Of a stretch of DNA of 64,000 bases, positions 16,850 through 24,725 are shown piece by piece. The notes beneath the pieces were generated by a model, which worked only from the letters and a program-made list of their open reading frames with translations, searched no databases and was not told where the DNA came from. Source of the DNA: CTSoil-075 sp964292325 (lineage in GTDB: Bacteria; Bacillota; Negativicutes; DSM-13327); contig CAXYVG010000003.1 in the NCBI GenBank assembly GCA_964292325.1, positions 6,635 to 70,634 on the forward strand, read 5' to 3'. Made by a program: the position numbers and the translations under genes. Every line of letters begins with the position of its first letter. Within the stretch, counting starts at the first letter, position 1.

Positions 16850-17512
16850 TTAGTGTGCTCCGCTTGCTACTGCCAATCCATCAACACGGATCGCGCCTGC
16901 CTTTTTTAGCACCTTTGCACATTCATCCAACGTAATTCCCGTTGTAACAATATCATCGACAATCAGAATATGTTTATTCATAAGTCTTTTAGGATCTATA
17001 ACCGCAAAAGATCCTTTGATATTTTCCCTGCGCTCGGTTGTATTGAGTTCCCATTGCGGAATGGTCTGATGGGTTCGCGTCAGCAAATTAGGCATCCAGT
17101 TCATCTGTCTATCCATAGCCCAGTCTTTAAAAATAGACTCGACCTGGTTATATCCTCTTTCACGCAAACGCTGTGCATGTAGCGGTATCGGTATCACATA
17201 ATCAATATCACGAAAATGTTCTATGCTACTATATTCACTCAGTAACCACCGTAGATATATCGCATATCTCTTTTGCTGACGAAATTTCATATCATGGATC
17301 AACCGTTTTAAGCCACCTGTATATTCACATACGACCTGGCAGGAATCAAGAGACGTTAGATGATGCTGCTGCACATTGATCTCCCGAATGGATACAATCT
17401 TTCCTAAGCAACTAGAACACCAGACACCATGTTTCTCTACACTGATCTTACAAACTGGGCATTTAGGCGGATAAATCATATCCAGTAAAGCATTCCAGTA
17501 GCCTCTAAACAT
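16850..17512 (-). CDS. comFC: ComF family protein (ComFC-like phosphoribosyltransferase fold)
   Basis: This 220-residue protein has an N-terminal zinc-binding double CxxC (CPVC, CSSC) and a C-terminal PRTase fold with the PRPP-loop motif ILIVDDIVTTGITLDECA. Other family marks are IPIPLHAQRLRERGYNQVE and LTRTHQTIPQWELNTTERR. ComFC is needed for uptake of transforming DNA in competent Gram-positive bacteria. Its biochemical reaction is not established. It follows recD2 by 44 nt and precedes the flagellar genes, as in many Firmicutes. Together with the ComK-like gene at 23.6 kb it hints at a competence capacity (inference). Confidence 0.93.
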   Translation of the reverse strand: MFRGYWNALLDMIYPPKCPVCKISVEKHGVWCSSCLGKIVSIREINVQQHHLTSLDSCQVVCEYTGGLKRLIHDMKFRQQKRYAIYLRWLLSEYSSIEHFRDIDYVIPIPLHAQRLRERGYNQVESIFKDWAMDRQMNWMPNLLTRTHQTIPQWELNTTERRENIKGSFAVIDPKRLMNKHILIVDDIVTTGITLDECAKVLKKAGAIRVDGLAVASGAH

Positions 17513-17556
17513 ATAACTGCCTCCTCAAAAAGCAGCGGGGGTATCCGTTACTTTTG

Positions 17557-19719
17557 CTATAACTCCTCGCTTACCAAGCGTTCTGCCAGCAATGAATAGC
17601 GCCGTTTCGTCCGATCGTTAGATAACGCTGTATTCAAGGCCGCCTTGCTTCCTAGTAGTATAACCCGTTGTTTGGCTCTAGTTACAGCAGTATACAATAA
17701 ATTTCGTTGTAGCATTACATGATGACCGGCTATCAGCGGCATAATGACTACCGGATATTCACTACCTTGACTTTTGTGAACACTCATCGCATAGGCTAGA
17801 TGTAGTTCTTCTAGCTCCCCTCGTTCATAGATCACATCTTGCTCTGGATAACGGACCGCGACTCTACCATGGTTAATACCTGTAATAAAACCAATATCAC
17901 CATTATAGACGCCTTTGGTATAATTATTTTTCATTTGCATGATCTTGTCCCCCTCGCGGAGTACTTGATTGGCAACAGAAATGGCAGCCTTACCATCGGC
18001 CTCAGTATTTAGAGCTTCTTGCAAAATTTTATTCAAATTTTCAACGCCGCACACCAATCGATGCATCGGTGCTAATACCTGAACATCATAGGAAACATTA
18101 AATCCTTCTTGCGGTAATGTATCGCGGCAAAGAGTGACGATTGCCTCGGCTACAAGCTCGCTATCATTAATTTCAGCAAATTGAAAATCATTACTACTAT
18201 TCACATCAGGCAGTAAACCTCGATTGATCTGATGAGCGTTCATGACAATGATGCTTTCACCTGCTTGGCGAAAAACCTCCGTCAAACGCACTAAAGGCAC
18301 GGTATCGGAACGTATAATATCCTTTAGTACTGATCCAGGACCTACAGCTGGCAATTGATCGACATCACCTACCAAGATGACGCGACAACCATCGGGTACA
18401 GCCTGCAGAAAATAATTCATCAATGAAATATCCATCATCGAAACTTCATCAATAATGACCACATCCGCCTCTAGAGGTTGCTCCTCATTTCGCATAAAAA
18501 GAGCAGCGCCTTCTATCCCACCAGTCGATTCTAGCAGTCTGTGCACCGTCATTGCCTCACGATCAGTCGCTTCACTTAGCCGTTTTGCTGCCCGCCCGGT
18601 AGGCGCCCCCAGTAATATTTTAAACCCTTGCGCCTCCAGTACTGCTAGCATCCCCTGCACAACAGTTGTCTTGCCTGTTCCCGGTCCACCTGTCAATACA
18701 AACACGCCATGCATCAGCGATGATAATACAGCCTCATGCTGCGCTTCAGCCAGGGCAATACCCGATTCTTCTTCCCATTTGCCAACAATCCCTGCAAAGT
18801 CTTCATTCGGCGCTGGTTTTGCTCTATCTTTTAGCAGCAATAACCGCTCTGCTACACGTTTTTCCGCATAATATAGGTGACGGGGATACACGAGCGTCAT
18901 CCCATGAAAATCTTCGATACAAAGCTGATTTTCTTTGATTAGCTCCGATACATGCATCCCGACTTCTACGGGTTCCACTAACAGTAATTTTGCTGCTTCC
19001 TTGACCAAAATATCTTCTGGCACACAGCAATGACCGGCCTGAGAAATTTGTAATAGGGCAAAGTCAATCCCTGCCGTCAGCCGTTCGCCATGATTGCGTT
19101 CTACTCCTAGCGACATGGCAATCTGGTCTGCCGTTCGAAACCCAATGCCTTTGACCTCTTGCGCAAGTTTGTAAGGATTGGCTTGTACCATCTCAATCGC
19201 CATAAATCCATACTTAGCAAAGATTTTACCAGCATAGGCCCCTGTTACGCCATTCATTTCCAAAAACAACATGACTTCATGCATTTCCGATTGTTCAGCG
19301 TAGGCTTTATGAATCGCCTCTGCTTTTTTCTTGCCAATCCCTTCTATCTCTAGTAATCGATGAGATTTTTCACCAATGGTTTTTAACGTATCAATGCCAA
19401 ACTTTTTAACTAGACGCGCTGCCATCGCCGGACCAATACCTTTAATGGCACCAGATGCCAAAAAACGTTCAATCCCCATCACGCTAGAGGGAGCCACTTT
19501 TTTGTAATTTGCCACTTTAAATTGACGGCCAAAACGGGCATGTTCTACCCATTCCCCTGTCAGTTCTAGTTGTTCCCCCACTAGAGGCGTTAGCATACTG
19601 CCGACCGCTGCTACTGGATTATTCTCATTGGATGGTTTGATTTTGAATACCACAAAACCATTTTCCCCGTTCTGGAATATTATATTTTCTACGGTCCCCT
19701 CTAAATGTTCCACTCGCAT
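17557..19719 (-). CDS. recD2: RecD-like 5'-3' DNA helicase RecD2
   Basis: RecD2 is a superfamily 1B helicase acting alone in DNA repair and replication-fork maintenance. The 720-residue protein has the long N-terminal extension that separates RecD2 from RecBCD RecD. It includes helix-hairpin-helix repeats (KGIGPAMAARLVKKFG, IEGIGKKKAEAIHKAY). These are followed by Walker A GGPGTGKTT near residue 345, Walker B VVIIDEVSMMD, the VGDVDQLPAVGPG motif, and AYAMSVHKSQGSEYPVV near the C-terminus. The ATG has a CGGAGAA site only 3-4 nt away. It probably forms an operon with comFC. Confidence 0.96.
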   Translation of the reverse strand: MRVEHLEGTVENIIFQNGENGFVVFKIKPSNENNPVAAVGSMLTPLVGEQLELTGEWVEHARFGRQFKVANYKKVAPSSVMGIERFLASGAIKGIGPAMAARLVKKFGIDTLKTIGEKSHRLLEIEGIGKKKAEAIHKAYAEQSEMHEVMLFLEMNGVTGAYAGKIFAKYGFMAIEMVQANPYKLAQEVKGIGFRTADQIAMSLGVERNHGERLTAGIDFALLQISQAGHCCVPEDILVKEAAKLLLVEPVEVGMHVSELIKENQLCIEDFHGMTLVYPRHLYYAEKRVAERLLLLKDRAKPAPNEDFAGIVGKWEEESGIALAEAQHEAVLSSLMHGVFVLTGGPGTGKTTVVQGMLAVLEAQGFKILLGAPTGRAAKRLSEATDREAMTVHRLLESTGGIEGAALFMRNEEQPLEADVVIIDEVSMMDISLMNYFLQAVPDGCRVILVGDVDQLPAVGPGSVLKDIIRSDTVPLVRLTEVFRQAGESIIVMNAHQINRGLLPDVNSSNDFQFAEINDSELVAEAIVTLCRDTLPQEGFNVSYDVQVLAPMHRLVCGVENLNKILQEALNTEADGKAAISVANQVLREGDKIMQMKNNYTKGVYNGDIGFITGINHGRVAVRYPEQDVIYERGELEELHLAYAMSVHKSQGSEYPVVIMPLIAGHHVMLQRNLLYTAVTRAKQRVILLGSKAALNTALSNDRTKRRYSLLAERLVSEEL

Positions 19720-19794
19720 TTCTCCGTTATCGTAAACTTTATCAACTTTATCCTGTATTGATTCGCATTTTTCTGTATAAATCCTGCCATGGGC

Positions 19795-19830
19795 AAAAAA
19801 ATCTGGAGTACCTCTTAAGATACTCCAGAT
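19795..19830 (-). terminator. Rho-independent terminator after yvrJ
   Basis: ATCTGGAGTA (19801-19810) pairs perfectly with TACTCCAGAT (19821-19830), and seven T follow on the minus strand. It lies 76 bp upstream of recD2 and so separates the YvrJ cassette from recD2. Confidence 0.85.
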
Positions 19831-19887
19831 TCACTACTACATATACATCACTAAGAAAATAACAGCTATATGATTAGTCTGCCGCGA

Positions 19888-19909
19888 CTAGGCTACAGCT
19901 ATAGCCTAG
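19888..19909. repeat. 8-bp inverted repeat (hairpin) downstream of yvrJ
   Basis: CTAGGCTA (19888-19895) and TAGCCTAG (19902-19909) form a perfect stem with a 6-nt loop in the yvrJ 3' untranslated region, upstream of the terminator. The rest of the 19720-20256 gap holds yvrJ, its terminator and the structured RNA described separately. Confidence 0.6.
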
Positions 19910-19957
19910 CCACGACGATTGCTATGAAGAAAATTTAGTGATTATGCAATACATAAG

Positions 19958-20101
19958 CTACAACTTCGTTGCGATGACCTTGGACAAATCATTGATACTA
20001 CCAGCTAGTAATTCCAGCTTGCCTTCAATGCGTACTAATAGATATACGCATATCACCATCGGAAAGCCAAAGTTTGTTGTAAAGTTCAATAATTGTTCCA
20101 T
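19958..20101 (-). CDS. yvrJ: YvrJ family small membrane protein (47 residues)
   Basis: I found this gene by reading the minus strand; it is shorter than most gene-finder limits. It begins MEQLLNFTTNFGFPMVICVY, continues LLVRIEGKLELLAGSINDLS and ends at TAG 19958-19960. The pattern of a short N-terminus, one membrane segment containing NFGFP, then R-I-E-x-K-L-E and a coiled tail is that of the YvrJ family. Its function is unknown. In Bacillus subtilis yvrJ is in the SigO (YvrI) region, and here it follows a small sigma factor, DUF1659 and DUF2922 genes. An AGGA sits 6 nt upstream, with GGGGG further up. Confidence 0.85.
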   Translation of the reverse strand: MEQLLNFTTNFGFPMVICVYLLVRIEGKLELLAGSINDLSKVIATKL

Positions 20102-20130
20102 TACGTTTCCTGCCCCCTTTCTTAAGAAAA

Positions 20131-20222
20131 GACTTGGTTTCGGCCAAGTCCGCAGACGATGGTCGAAGCCTTAGTCGTTCTTACTTGGAATCAAGAATTG
20201 TTATACTTTCTGATTCCGTAAG
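20131..20222 (-). ncRNA. Candidate structured RNA/attenuator leader upstream of yvrJ
   Basis: In the transcript, a long imperfect hairpin (20180-20222: CTTAC/GTAAG outer, GAATCA/TGATTC inner) is followed by a weaker central stem. The last stem is terminator-like: GACTTGG (20144-20150) pairs with CCAAGTC (20131-20137) and is followed by TTTTCTT. It starts directly at the end of the DUF2922 terminator and ends 30 nt before yvrJ. It could be an attenuator or a small RNA. It matches no class I recognise. Confidence 0.45.
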
Positions 20223-20248
20223 AAAAGGAAGGCGCCGAACGCCTTCCC
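20221..20248 (-). terminator. Rho-independent terminator after the DUF2922 gene
   Basis: GGAAGGCG and CGCCTTCC (20227-20234 and 20240-20247) form an 8-bp stem with a 5-nt loop, followed by TTTTCTT on the minus strand. It starts about 9 nt after the DUF2922 stop codon. Confidence 0.85.
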
Positions 20249-20256
20249 GCTACTCC

Positions 20257-20469
20257 TTATACCAATACTGATGTCTCATTATTGTGAATACGCGCTTCCA
20301 CGATCTGAACTAGATCACCCGTTGTCGTACTAAAAATATTTTTGCTGATGATATTTTGCATAACCGTATTGACTTCTGCTAGTGTGATCGCATCTTTCGG
20401 GTCAATCATGCTGAGCATCACCGATTTTCCACTTGCATTACGAAACACCATCTCTAATGTTTTTGCCAT
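20257..20469 (-). CDS. DUF2922 family protein
   Basis: This 70-residue protein reads MAKTLEMVFRNASGKSVMLS and then IDPKDAITLAEVNTVMQNII, the full-length DUF2922 pattern. No membrane segment is visible. The function is unknown. In Firmicutes the gene is regularly paired with a DUF1659 gene, and the pair is often next to yvrJ or a small sigma factor, as here. The DUF1659 gene lies 54 nt upstream, and a terminator follows directly. A strong AGGAGGTG-type site precedes the ATG. Confidence 0.9.
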   Translation of the reverse strand: MAKTLEMVFRNASGKSVMLSMIDPKDAITLAEVNTVMQNIISKNIFSTTTGDLVQIVEARIHNNETSVLV

Positions 20470-20523
20470 AGTTCTTCACCTCCTTTCCTATCACCAACTC
20501 CATGCCCTACCTGCACAAGCTTC

Positions 20524-20748
20524 TTATGCATTCACTAGATTGCCTTCGTCTAATCTAGAAATACCTGTAACCGGATGCTTTTGTAAACTGGCCATTGCTT
20601 GCGCGATGTCATATACATCGGTATCAGTCGCACTGGATTTTACACTCTTGTATGTCCGTTTTTGGTAAACTGTTTGCCCACTCGCATTCACGCCATTTTG
20701 AATGGTAATAATCATTTGGCTACCTTGTGGTGCTCTGCTCACTGCCAT
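20524..20748 (-). CDS. DUF1659 family protein
   Basis: This 74-residue protein starts at ATG 20748 (MAVSRAPQGSQMIITIQNGV), chosen because an AAGGAGGTG site lies 8 nt upstream. The in-frame GTG at 20757 is part of that site. The pattern QTVYQKRTYKSVKSSATDTD and DIAQAMASLQKHPVTGISRL is typical of DUF1659. The function is unknown, and the fold is predicted small alpha/beta. It lies 37 nt downstream of the sigma-factor stop and is probably co-transcribed with the DUF2922 gene. Confidence 0.9.
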   Translation of the reverse strand: MAVSRAPQGSQMIITIQNGVNASGQTVYQKRTYKSVKSSATDTDVYDIAQAMASLQKHPVTGISRLDEGNLVNA

Positions 20749-20785
20749 AGTTCTCACCTCCTTTTCTGCTTGCCGGCGGTATGTT

Positions 20786-21376
20786 TTACTGCCTTATGTC
20801 TCTATACATTCCAGCACATAAGATTTTTAAACGGGCAAATCCACGTTGACGCAAATTAAATACGGCCTGCGTCGTAATCCCCATCTGCATAGCAATTTCT
20901 GTTAGCCTCTCTTCTTCAATCGTTGCTTTATATATCACCTGCTGTTGCTTATCCGGCAACGTGCCAATCATTTCCATTAACTCTTTCGATAGCCATTGCA
21001 GTTCTACCTCGGTCGCCACATCGGCTTTATCCGCTAGATGCTGTAATATCGACAATCCTTCTTCTTGCTCACTATCAAGCGGTCCTTCTTGTTGCCAAAG
21101 GCGACGTTCACGTTTAAATAAATTCCAAACGGCATACTTCACTCGGCTTTCTATATACCCAGCAAATGGTACACCACACTGCTCATCATACTGCCGAATT
21201 CCCTGAACAACTGCCAGCCATCCTTGCCCCTGTGCTTCTTCCGCGATAGAGCATATGTGAGGCTGAAACGCATATTTTTTGACCAAACCTGTAAAGCGCA
21301 GACAAATTTCATCCACTGCCAGGCTGTCACCAGCCTGCGCTTTTTTGACCAATTCATGTAATTCCACTATTATCAT
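20786..21376 (-). CDS. Small sigma-70 family factor (SigO/ECF-like)
   Basis: This 196-residue protein has recognisable sigma region 2 (DEICLRFTGLVKKYAF, GQGWLAVVQGIRQYDEQCG, VPFAGYIESRVKYAVWNLFK) and region 4 with a helix-turn-helix (LPDKQQQVIYKATIEEERLT, EIAMQMGITTQAVFNLRQRG). It lacks regions 1 and 3, as in ECF and SigH-like factors. It should direct RNA polymerase to a small set of promoters, possibly its own cassette. No anti-sigma gene is adjacent. The only membrane protein of the cassette is the 47-residue YvrJ. In Bacillus subtilis the SigO factor YvrI is likewise near yvrJ, which supports a functional link (inference). Confidence 0.88.
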   Translation of the reverse strand: MIIVELHELVKKAQAGDSLAVDEICLRFTGLVKKYAFQPHICSIAEEAQGQGWLAVVQGIRQYDEQCGVPFAGYIESRVKYAVWNLFKRERRLWQQEGPLDSEQEEGLSILQHLADKADVATEVELQWLSKELMEMIGTLPDKQQQVIYKATIEEERLTEIAMQMGITTQAVFNLRQRGFARLKILCAGMYRDIRQ

Positions 21377-21440
21377 CCTAGGTGAAAAACCGGTTTTTCT
21401 TATATTCGCGCTGATTTCACTCTACCATAGCGTTTTGGGC

Positions 21441-21485
21441 AAAACAAAAGCTGACCTGAGTGTCTCTCGGCACCCAGATCAGCTT
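21441..21485 (-). terminator. Rho-independent terminator after the ABC-F gene
   Basis: AAGCTGA (21448-21454) pairs with TCAGCTT (21479-21485), and inner CTG/CAG and GTG/CAC pairs extend the stem. TTTTGTTTTG follows on the minus strand. It begins 36 nt after the ABC-F stop codon. Confidence 0.8.
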
Positions 21486-21520
21486 ATCTTGCCTATAAAA
21501 TTAATTGAATGATAACAAGT

Positions 21521-23413
21521 CTATCCCTCTGTTAGCTCTAACCAAGCATCATATTTTTCCGCCAAATCCGCTTGGGTCTTACTATATTGATCCGCCAATT
21601 GCTGACTCGCCTCCTGGTCAGTATGACTAGCAGGATCATTGAGTTGATACTCTAGTTGCTTGATCTCTACCTCTAGCATGGCAATTTCGCCTTCTAACTT
21701 TTGCAGTTTTCTCGCATTTCGTTCCCCATCAGACTTTCGTTGTCGTGGTTTTTCTTGTTTGGAGCTCACTTCCACTTTCGGAGTTGCTGCCTGAGCAGCA
21801 CTGATGGCTTTTTGCTCGGCTATCTGTTTTTCTCGATAGTAGCTATAGTTCCCCACATATTCGCGCAAGTTACCATCGGCTAATTCCAACATACAATTGG
21901 CAACTTTATCAAGAAAATACCGATCATGCGACACGGTCAAGAAAGTACCGGGAAAACTCAATATCGCTTCTTCCACTGCTTCTTTGGCAGGAATATCAAG
22001 ATGATTGGTCGGTTCATCGAGAATTAAAAAGTTGGCCCCCGTCAGCATCAACTTCAAGATCGCAAGACGCGCTTTCTCACCACCGCTCAAATCGCCAACG
22101 ATTTTAAATACCTCATCCCCTTGAAACATAAAGGCCCCGAGATAATGACGAGCTCGTTCTTCGCTAAAGCCAAACTCCGCCATGACTTCATTCACCACGG
22201 AACTTTTCGGATTCAGCCCTTCATGTTCTTGTGAGAAATAGCCTATTTTCACTCGGCTACCTAGCTTCACGCGTCCGCTAACCGGCGATAAGTCCCCTGT
22301 TAACAGCTTGAGCAGCGTCGTTTTGCCTGCACCATTCGGTCCGACTAGTGCTACACCATCGCCCTTACGAACCAGCATCGATAACTTGGCAAAGATCACC
22401 CGCTCACCATAAGCCACGGATACCTCTTCAAGCTCGGCAACGCGTTCCGCACACTCACTTGGTGGATTAAAACCAAAAAAATCAAATCGAGCAATATCCG
22501 CTGGCAAAACAATGCGTTCCAGTCGTTGTAACTGTTTTTCCCGCCCTCTAGCCTGTTTGCACTTAATGCCCGCGCGATACATCCGAATATAGGCTTCCGT
22601 TTTTGCAATATGATCCTGCTGCTTATTATACGCACTCTCTAGCGCTGCCATCCGCTCTGCTTTTTGCTGCATATAAGCCGTATAATTGCCTTTATAAGTT
22701 GTTAACGTTTTACTTTCTAGTTCGACTACTTTATTGACTACTTTATCTAGAAAATAGCGATCATGGGAGATAATCAGCACACCACCACTATAGCTAGCCA
22801 AAAAATCTTCCAGCCACTCTACCATGCCAATATCCAAATGATTGGTAGGTTCATCTAAAAACAGAAAATCCGGTTGCCGAATCAGTGCCCTAGCTAGGCA
22901 AATCCGCGTTTTTTGCCCCCCAGAAAAGGTATCTAAAGGCCGCGGAAAATCCTCAGCCGTAAACCCTAGACCAAATGCTACGCGACGAATGATATTCTCA
23001 TATTCATAGCCGCCGCCACGCTCAAATTTTTCTACTACTTGTGCATATTCTTTCATCAGCGCTGCTAATGGCTCTTCTTCCTTGGTCACAGCAATCGTTT
23101 GCTCTAGTGTATGCATTTTTTCTTGCCATGCCAGTACATCTTGATACGCCGTGCATAATTCTTCATATAACGTACCATGATTCAAACTGGCATCTTGCTG
23201 TACATAACCGATTGTTTCTCCGGCTGGCACCGATACTTGTCCGCCATCGGTTTGCTCTAACCCCAATAAACAACGCATCAATGTTGTCTTGCCGGTGCCA
23301 TTCGCGCCAATTAGACCAATCTTATCCCCGCGCCCTAGCTCAAAACTAACGCCTGTAAATAATGTTTCAATACCAAACGCCTTATTTAGACCTTCTATTC
23401 GTAAAATTCCCAT
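21521..23413 (-). CDS. ABC-F family ATPase (ribosome-associated, YdiF-like)
   Basis: This 630-residue protein has two fused ATP-binding cassettes and no membrane domain. It shows Walker A motifs GANGTGKTT (residues 36-44) and GPNGAGKTT (about 355), signatures FSGGQKTR and LSGGEKAR, and two FLDEPTNHLDI/ILDEPTNHLDI Walker B segments. Between the cassettes is the helical linker (P-site tRNA interaction motif region, with AYIRMYRAGIKCKQARGR). A C-terminal coiled coil follows residue 530. ABC-F proteins act on ribosomes as translation or antibiotic-protection factors. The long C-terminal coiled coil points to the YdiF/Uup-like groups rather than a specific resistance protein. It has its own SigA promoter and terminator. 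Confidence 0.92.
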   Translation of the reverse strand: MGILRIEGLNKAFGIETLFTGVSFELGRGDKIGLIGANGTGKTTLMRCLLGLEQTDGGQVSVPAGETIGYVQQDASLNHGTLYEELCTAYQDVLAWQEKMHTLEQTIAVTKEEEPLAALMKEYAQVVEKFERGGGYEYENIIRRVAFGLGFTAEDFPRPLDTFSGGQKTRICLARALIRQPDFLFLDEPTNHLDIGMVEWLEDFLASYSGGVLIISHDRYFLDKVVNKVVELESKTLTTYKGNYTAYMQQKAERMAALESAYNKQQDHIAKTEAYIRMYRAGIKCKQARGREKQLQRLERIVLPADIARFDFFGFNPPSECAERVAELEEVSVAYGERVIFAKLSMLVRKGDGVALVGPNGAGKTTLLKLLTGDLSPVSGRVKLGSRVKIGYFSQEHEGLNPKSSVVNEVMAEFGFSEERARHYLGAFMFQGDEVFKIVGDLSGGEKARLAILKLMLTGANFLILDEPTNHLDIPAKEAVEEAILSFPGTFLTVSHDRYFLDKVANCMLELADGNLREYVGNYSYYREKQIAEQKAISAAQAATPKVEVSSKQEKPRQRKSDGERNARKLQKLEGEIAMLEVEIKQLEYQLNDPASHTDQEASQQLADQYSKTQADLAEKYDAWLELTEG

Positions 23414-23445
23414 GGCTCCACCTCAACCGTATTTCTTCTTATCAC

Positions 23446-23474
23446 ATTATACTCGCCAAGCCTACAGCCTGCAA
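23446..23474 (-). promoter_or_regulatory. SigA-type promoter of the ABC-F gene
   Basis: TTGCAG (23469-23474), a 17-nt spacer and a perfect TATAAT (23446-23451) lie 33 bp upstream of the ATG. Confidence 0.6.
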
Positions 23475-23562
23475 CAAAACGATAAGAAAAATCGATTAAT
23501 GTGTAGTATATGACATCAGAGGTATAAATATACAAAAAATTAACGTTTTTTTAATATTTTTC

Positions 23563-23591
23563 TTGCTATTTTTACCAAAATTTGTTATTGT
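23563..23591 (+). promoter_or_regulatory. Promoter of the ComK-like gene
   Basis: TTGCTA (23563-23568), a 17-nt spacer and TATTGT (23586-23591) lie in an AT-rich stretch, followed by a GAGGAGG ribosome site at 23615-23621. Both hexamers match consensus at four of six positions, so the promoter is likely weak or activated. Confidence 0.45.
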
Positions 23592-23628
23592 AAAAATATG
23601 CTAATTCATTTTGTGAGGAGGATGTATA

Positions 23629-24180
23629 ATGACTCAAATAACTTTTGAGAATATTGCCGCTATTATTCCAAACTACAGTATGGTGGGCGATACCACTATG
23701 ATCATCAAAACAGATGGCAGCAAACAAATTATCGATCATTCGATCCGAACGGTATTAAATCGTTTGGCTGATAGTCGGGCTACGAATCTCATTGCATTAA
23801 AACAAAGGGCTAGCTCTGCCACGGAGCAGAGAATCTTTCTACCCCTTGCAATAGCCCCGGACCTTGTCCTATCTGCGGTCAAAGTCCGCACTCCTCGGGT
23901 ACCAGGAGATACCTGTACAGGGTATTTCAACTTACACGCATTGTCTAGTCTAACGGTCAATAACAATAGACCATATCATACAACGATCAAACTAACCGGC
24001 AATACAGAGCTGCCAGTACTCTGGACAATAAGCACTGTCAAAAAGCATCTACAATATGCAAGGCTTGCCATGACCTACACGGCCCATTGTCCAGAAATAC
24101 CTCCTAGTCTACTACCAATCGCTATAAAAATAGTCGGACTGGTTCATGATATTTTATCTCTCCGCAACGAAAAAGAATGA
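23629..24180 (+). CDS. ComK-like protein (putative competence-type transcription factor)
   Basis: This is the only plus-strand gene in the window, 183 residues long, with a strong GAGGAGG site. Read against Bacillus ComK (192 residues) the order of conserved spots fits: a hydrophobic strand with I-P near residue 14, QIIDHSIR (ComK QIVDRSCR), A-x-R, then LPLAIAPDLVLSAVKVR (ComK PPIMVDPS and following), GDTCTGYFNL (ComK QCGWISHV), TELPVLWTIS (ComK MELPISYNS), and a final YARLAM. ComK activates DNA-uptake genes and itself. The match is weak and made by eye; a different function remains possible. It converges with the next gene, with only 2 nt between the stop codons. Confidence 0.5.
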   Translation: MTQITFENIAAIIPNYSMVGDTTMIIKTDGSKQIIDHSIRTVLNRLADSRATNLIALKQRASSATEQRIFLPLAIAPDLVLSAVKVRTPRVPGDTCTGYFNLHALSSLTVNNNRPYHTTIKLTGNTELPVLWTISTVKKHLQYARLAMTYTAHCPEIPPSLLPIAIKIVGLVHDILSLRNEKE

Positions 24181-24182
24181 TG

Positions 24183-24662
24183 TTATTTGGCAATTCTTCG
24201 AATCAGTAATTCTTGGCGTTCCTGACGCAGTAGAGCGCAGATGGCAATGATACATTCCTCTGCGCTCATTCGATTGCTCAAATCGAGGATATGCACCACT
24301 TTCCCTCGGCAAAGAGCCATGGCATCATGAATCGGTCTTTGGCTACCCCTTACCGTCATGACTTTCATACTCTCCATATTACTTGCTACTCTTTCCAAAA
24401 TAGCAGCCGTAAAATCATTCGAACTCACATCAACGGCGACAATATCGCACTCTAGCTCGGTATTTTCAATTTCTCGAGCTACATAGCGAAATACATCCTC
24501 AATTTGTTCATCCAAATTGCGTATCACGATCAAAAAACTACAACTCGGCATACGTACAAAATGAGGACCAAGCCACCATTGCCATGTGTCATGGATAAAA
24601 CACCAAATGCCATACATCGACAATGACAATAAGATCACGCTCATCGTGTAGGAAAAAAACAA
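24183..24662 (-). CDS. Small membrane-anchored protein with truncated GT-A-like domain, unknown function
   Basis: This 159-residue protein has one N-terminal membrane segment (about residues 7-24) followed by a soluble domain. The soluble part (SFLIVIRNLDEQIEDVFRYV, CDIVAVDVSSNDFTAAIL) resembles the first half of a family 2 glycosyltransferase (nucleotide-binding strand, then D-x-S-x-D-x-T). It also has an HILDLSNR segment where a D-x-D would be. The acceptor-binding half is missing and no intact D-x-D is seen, so catalysis is doubtful. The longest frame begins at TTG 24662. ATG 24644 is an alternative with a weaker ribosome site. It could be a degenerate transferase or a nucleotide-sugar sensor. 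Neither is proven. Confidence 0.6.
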   Translation of the reverse strand: MFFSYTMSVILLSLSMYGIWCFIHDTWQWWLGPHFVRMPSCSFLIVIRNLDEQIEDVFRYVAREIENTELECDIVAVDVSSNDFTAAILERVASNMESMKVMTVRGSQRPIHDAMALCRGKVVHILDLSNRMSAEECIIAICALLRQERQELLIRRIAK

Positions 24663-24696
24663 AATATCCTACCCCCTTTGCTTTGGGATAGGATAT
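24655..24696 (-). terminator. Rho-independent terminator after the response regulator
   Basis: ATATCCTA (24664-24671) pairs with TAGGATAT (24689-24696), extended inward by C/G pairs. A T-rich tail (TTTTGTTTTTTT) follows on the minus strand and runs into the next gene's start. Confidence 0.8.
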
Positions 24697-24725
24697 TATA
24701 TGCTGCTGTACCAAAAGTGTGACGA

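Noticed and set aside
18455..18871. 138-codon plus-strand frame opposite recD2
   Set aside because: It is Ser/Ala/Pro-rich, the usual antisense shadow of a real gene, with no ribosome site.
19722..19746. TACGATAA-like -10 sequence upstream of recD2, similar to the SigD promoters
   Set aside because: No TAAA/TAAT-type -35 box lies 15 nt upstream, and recD2 is not a motility gene.
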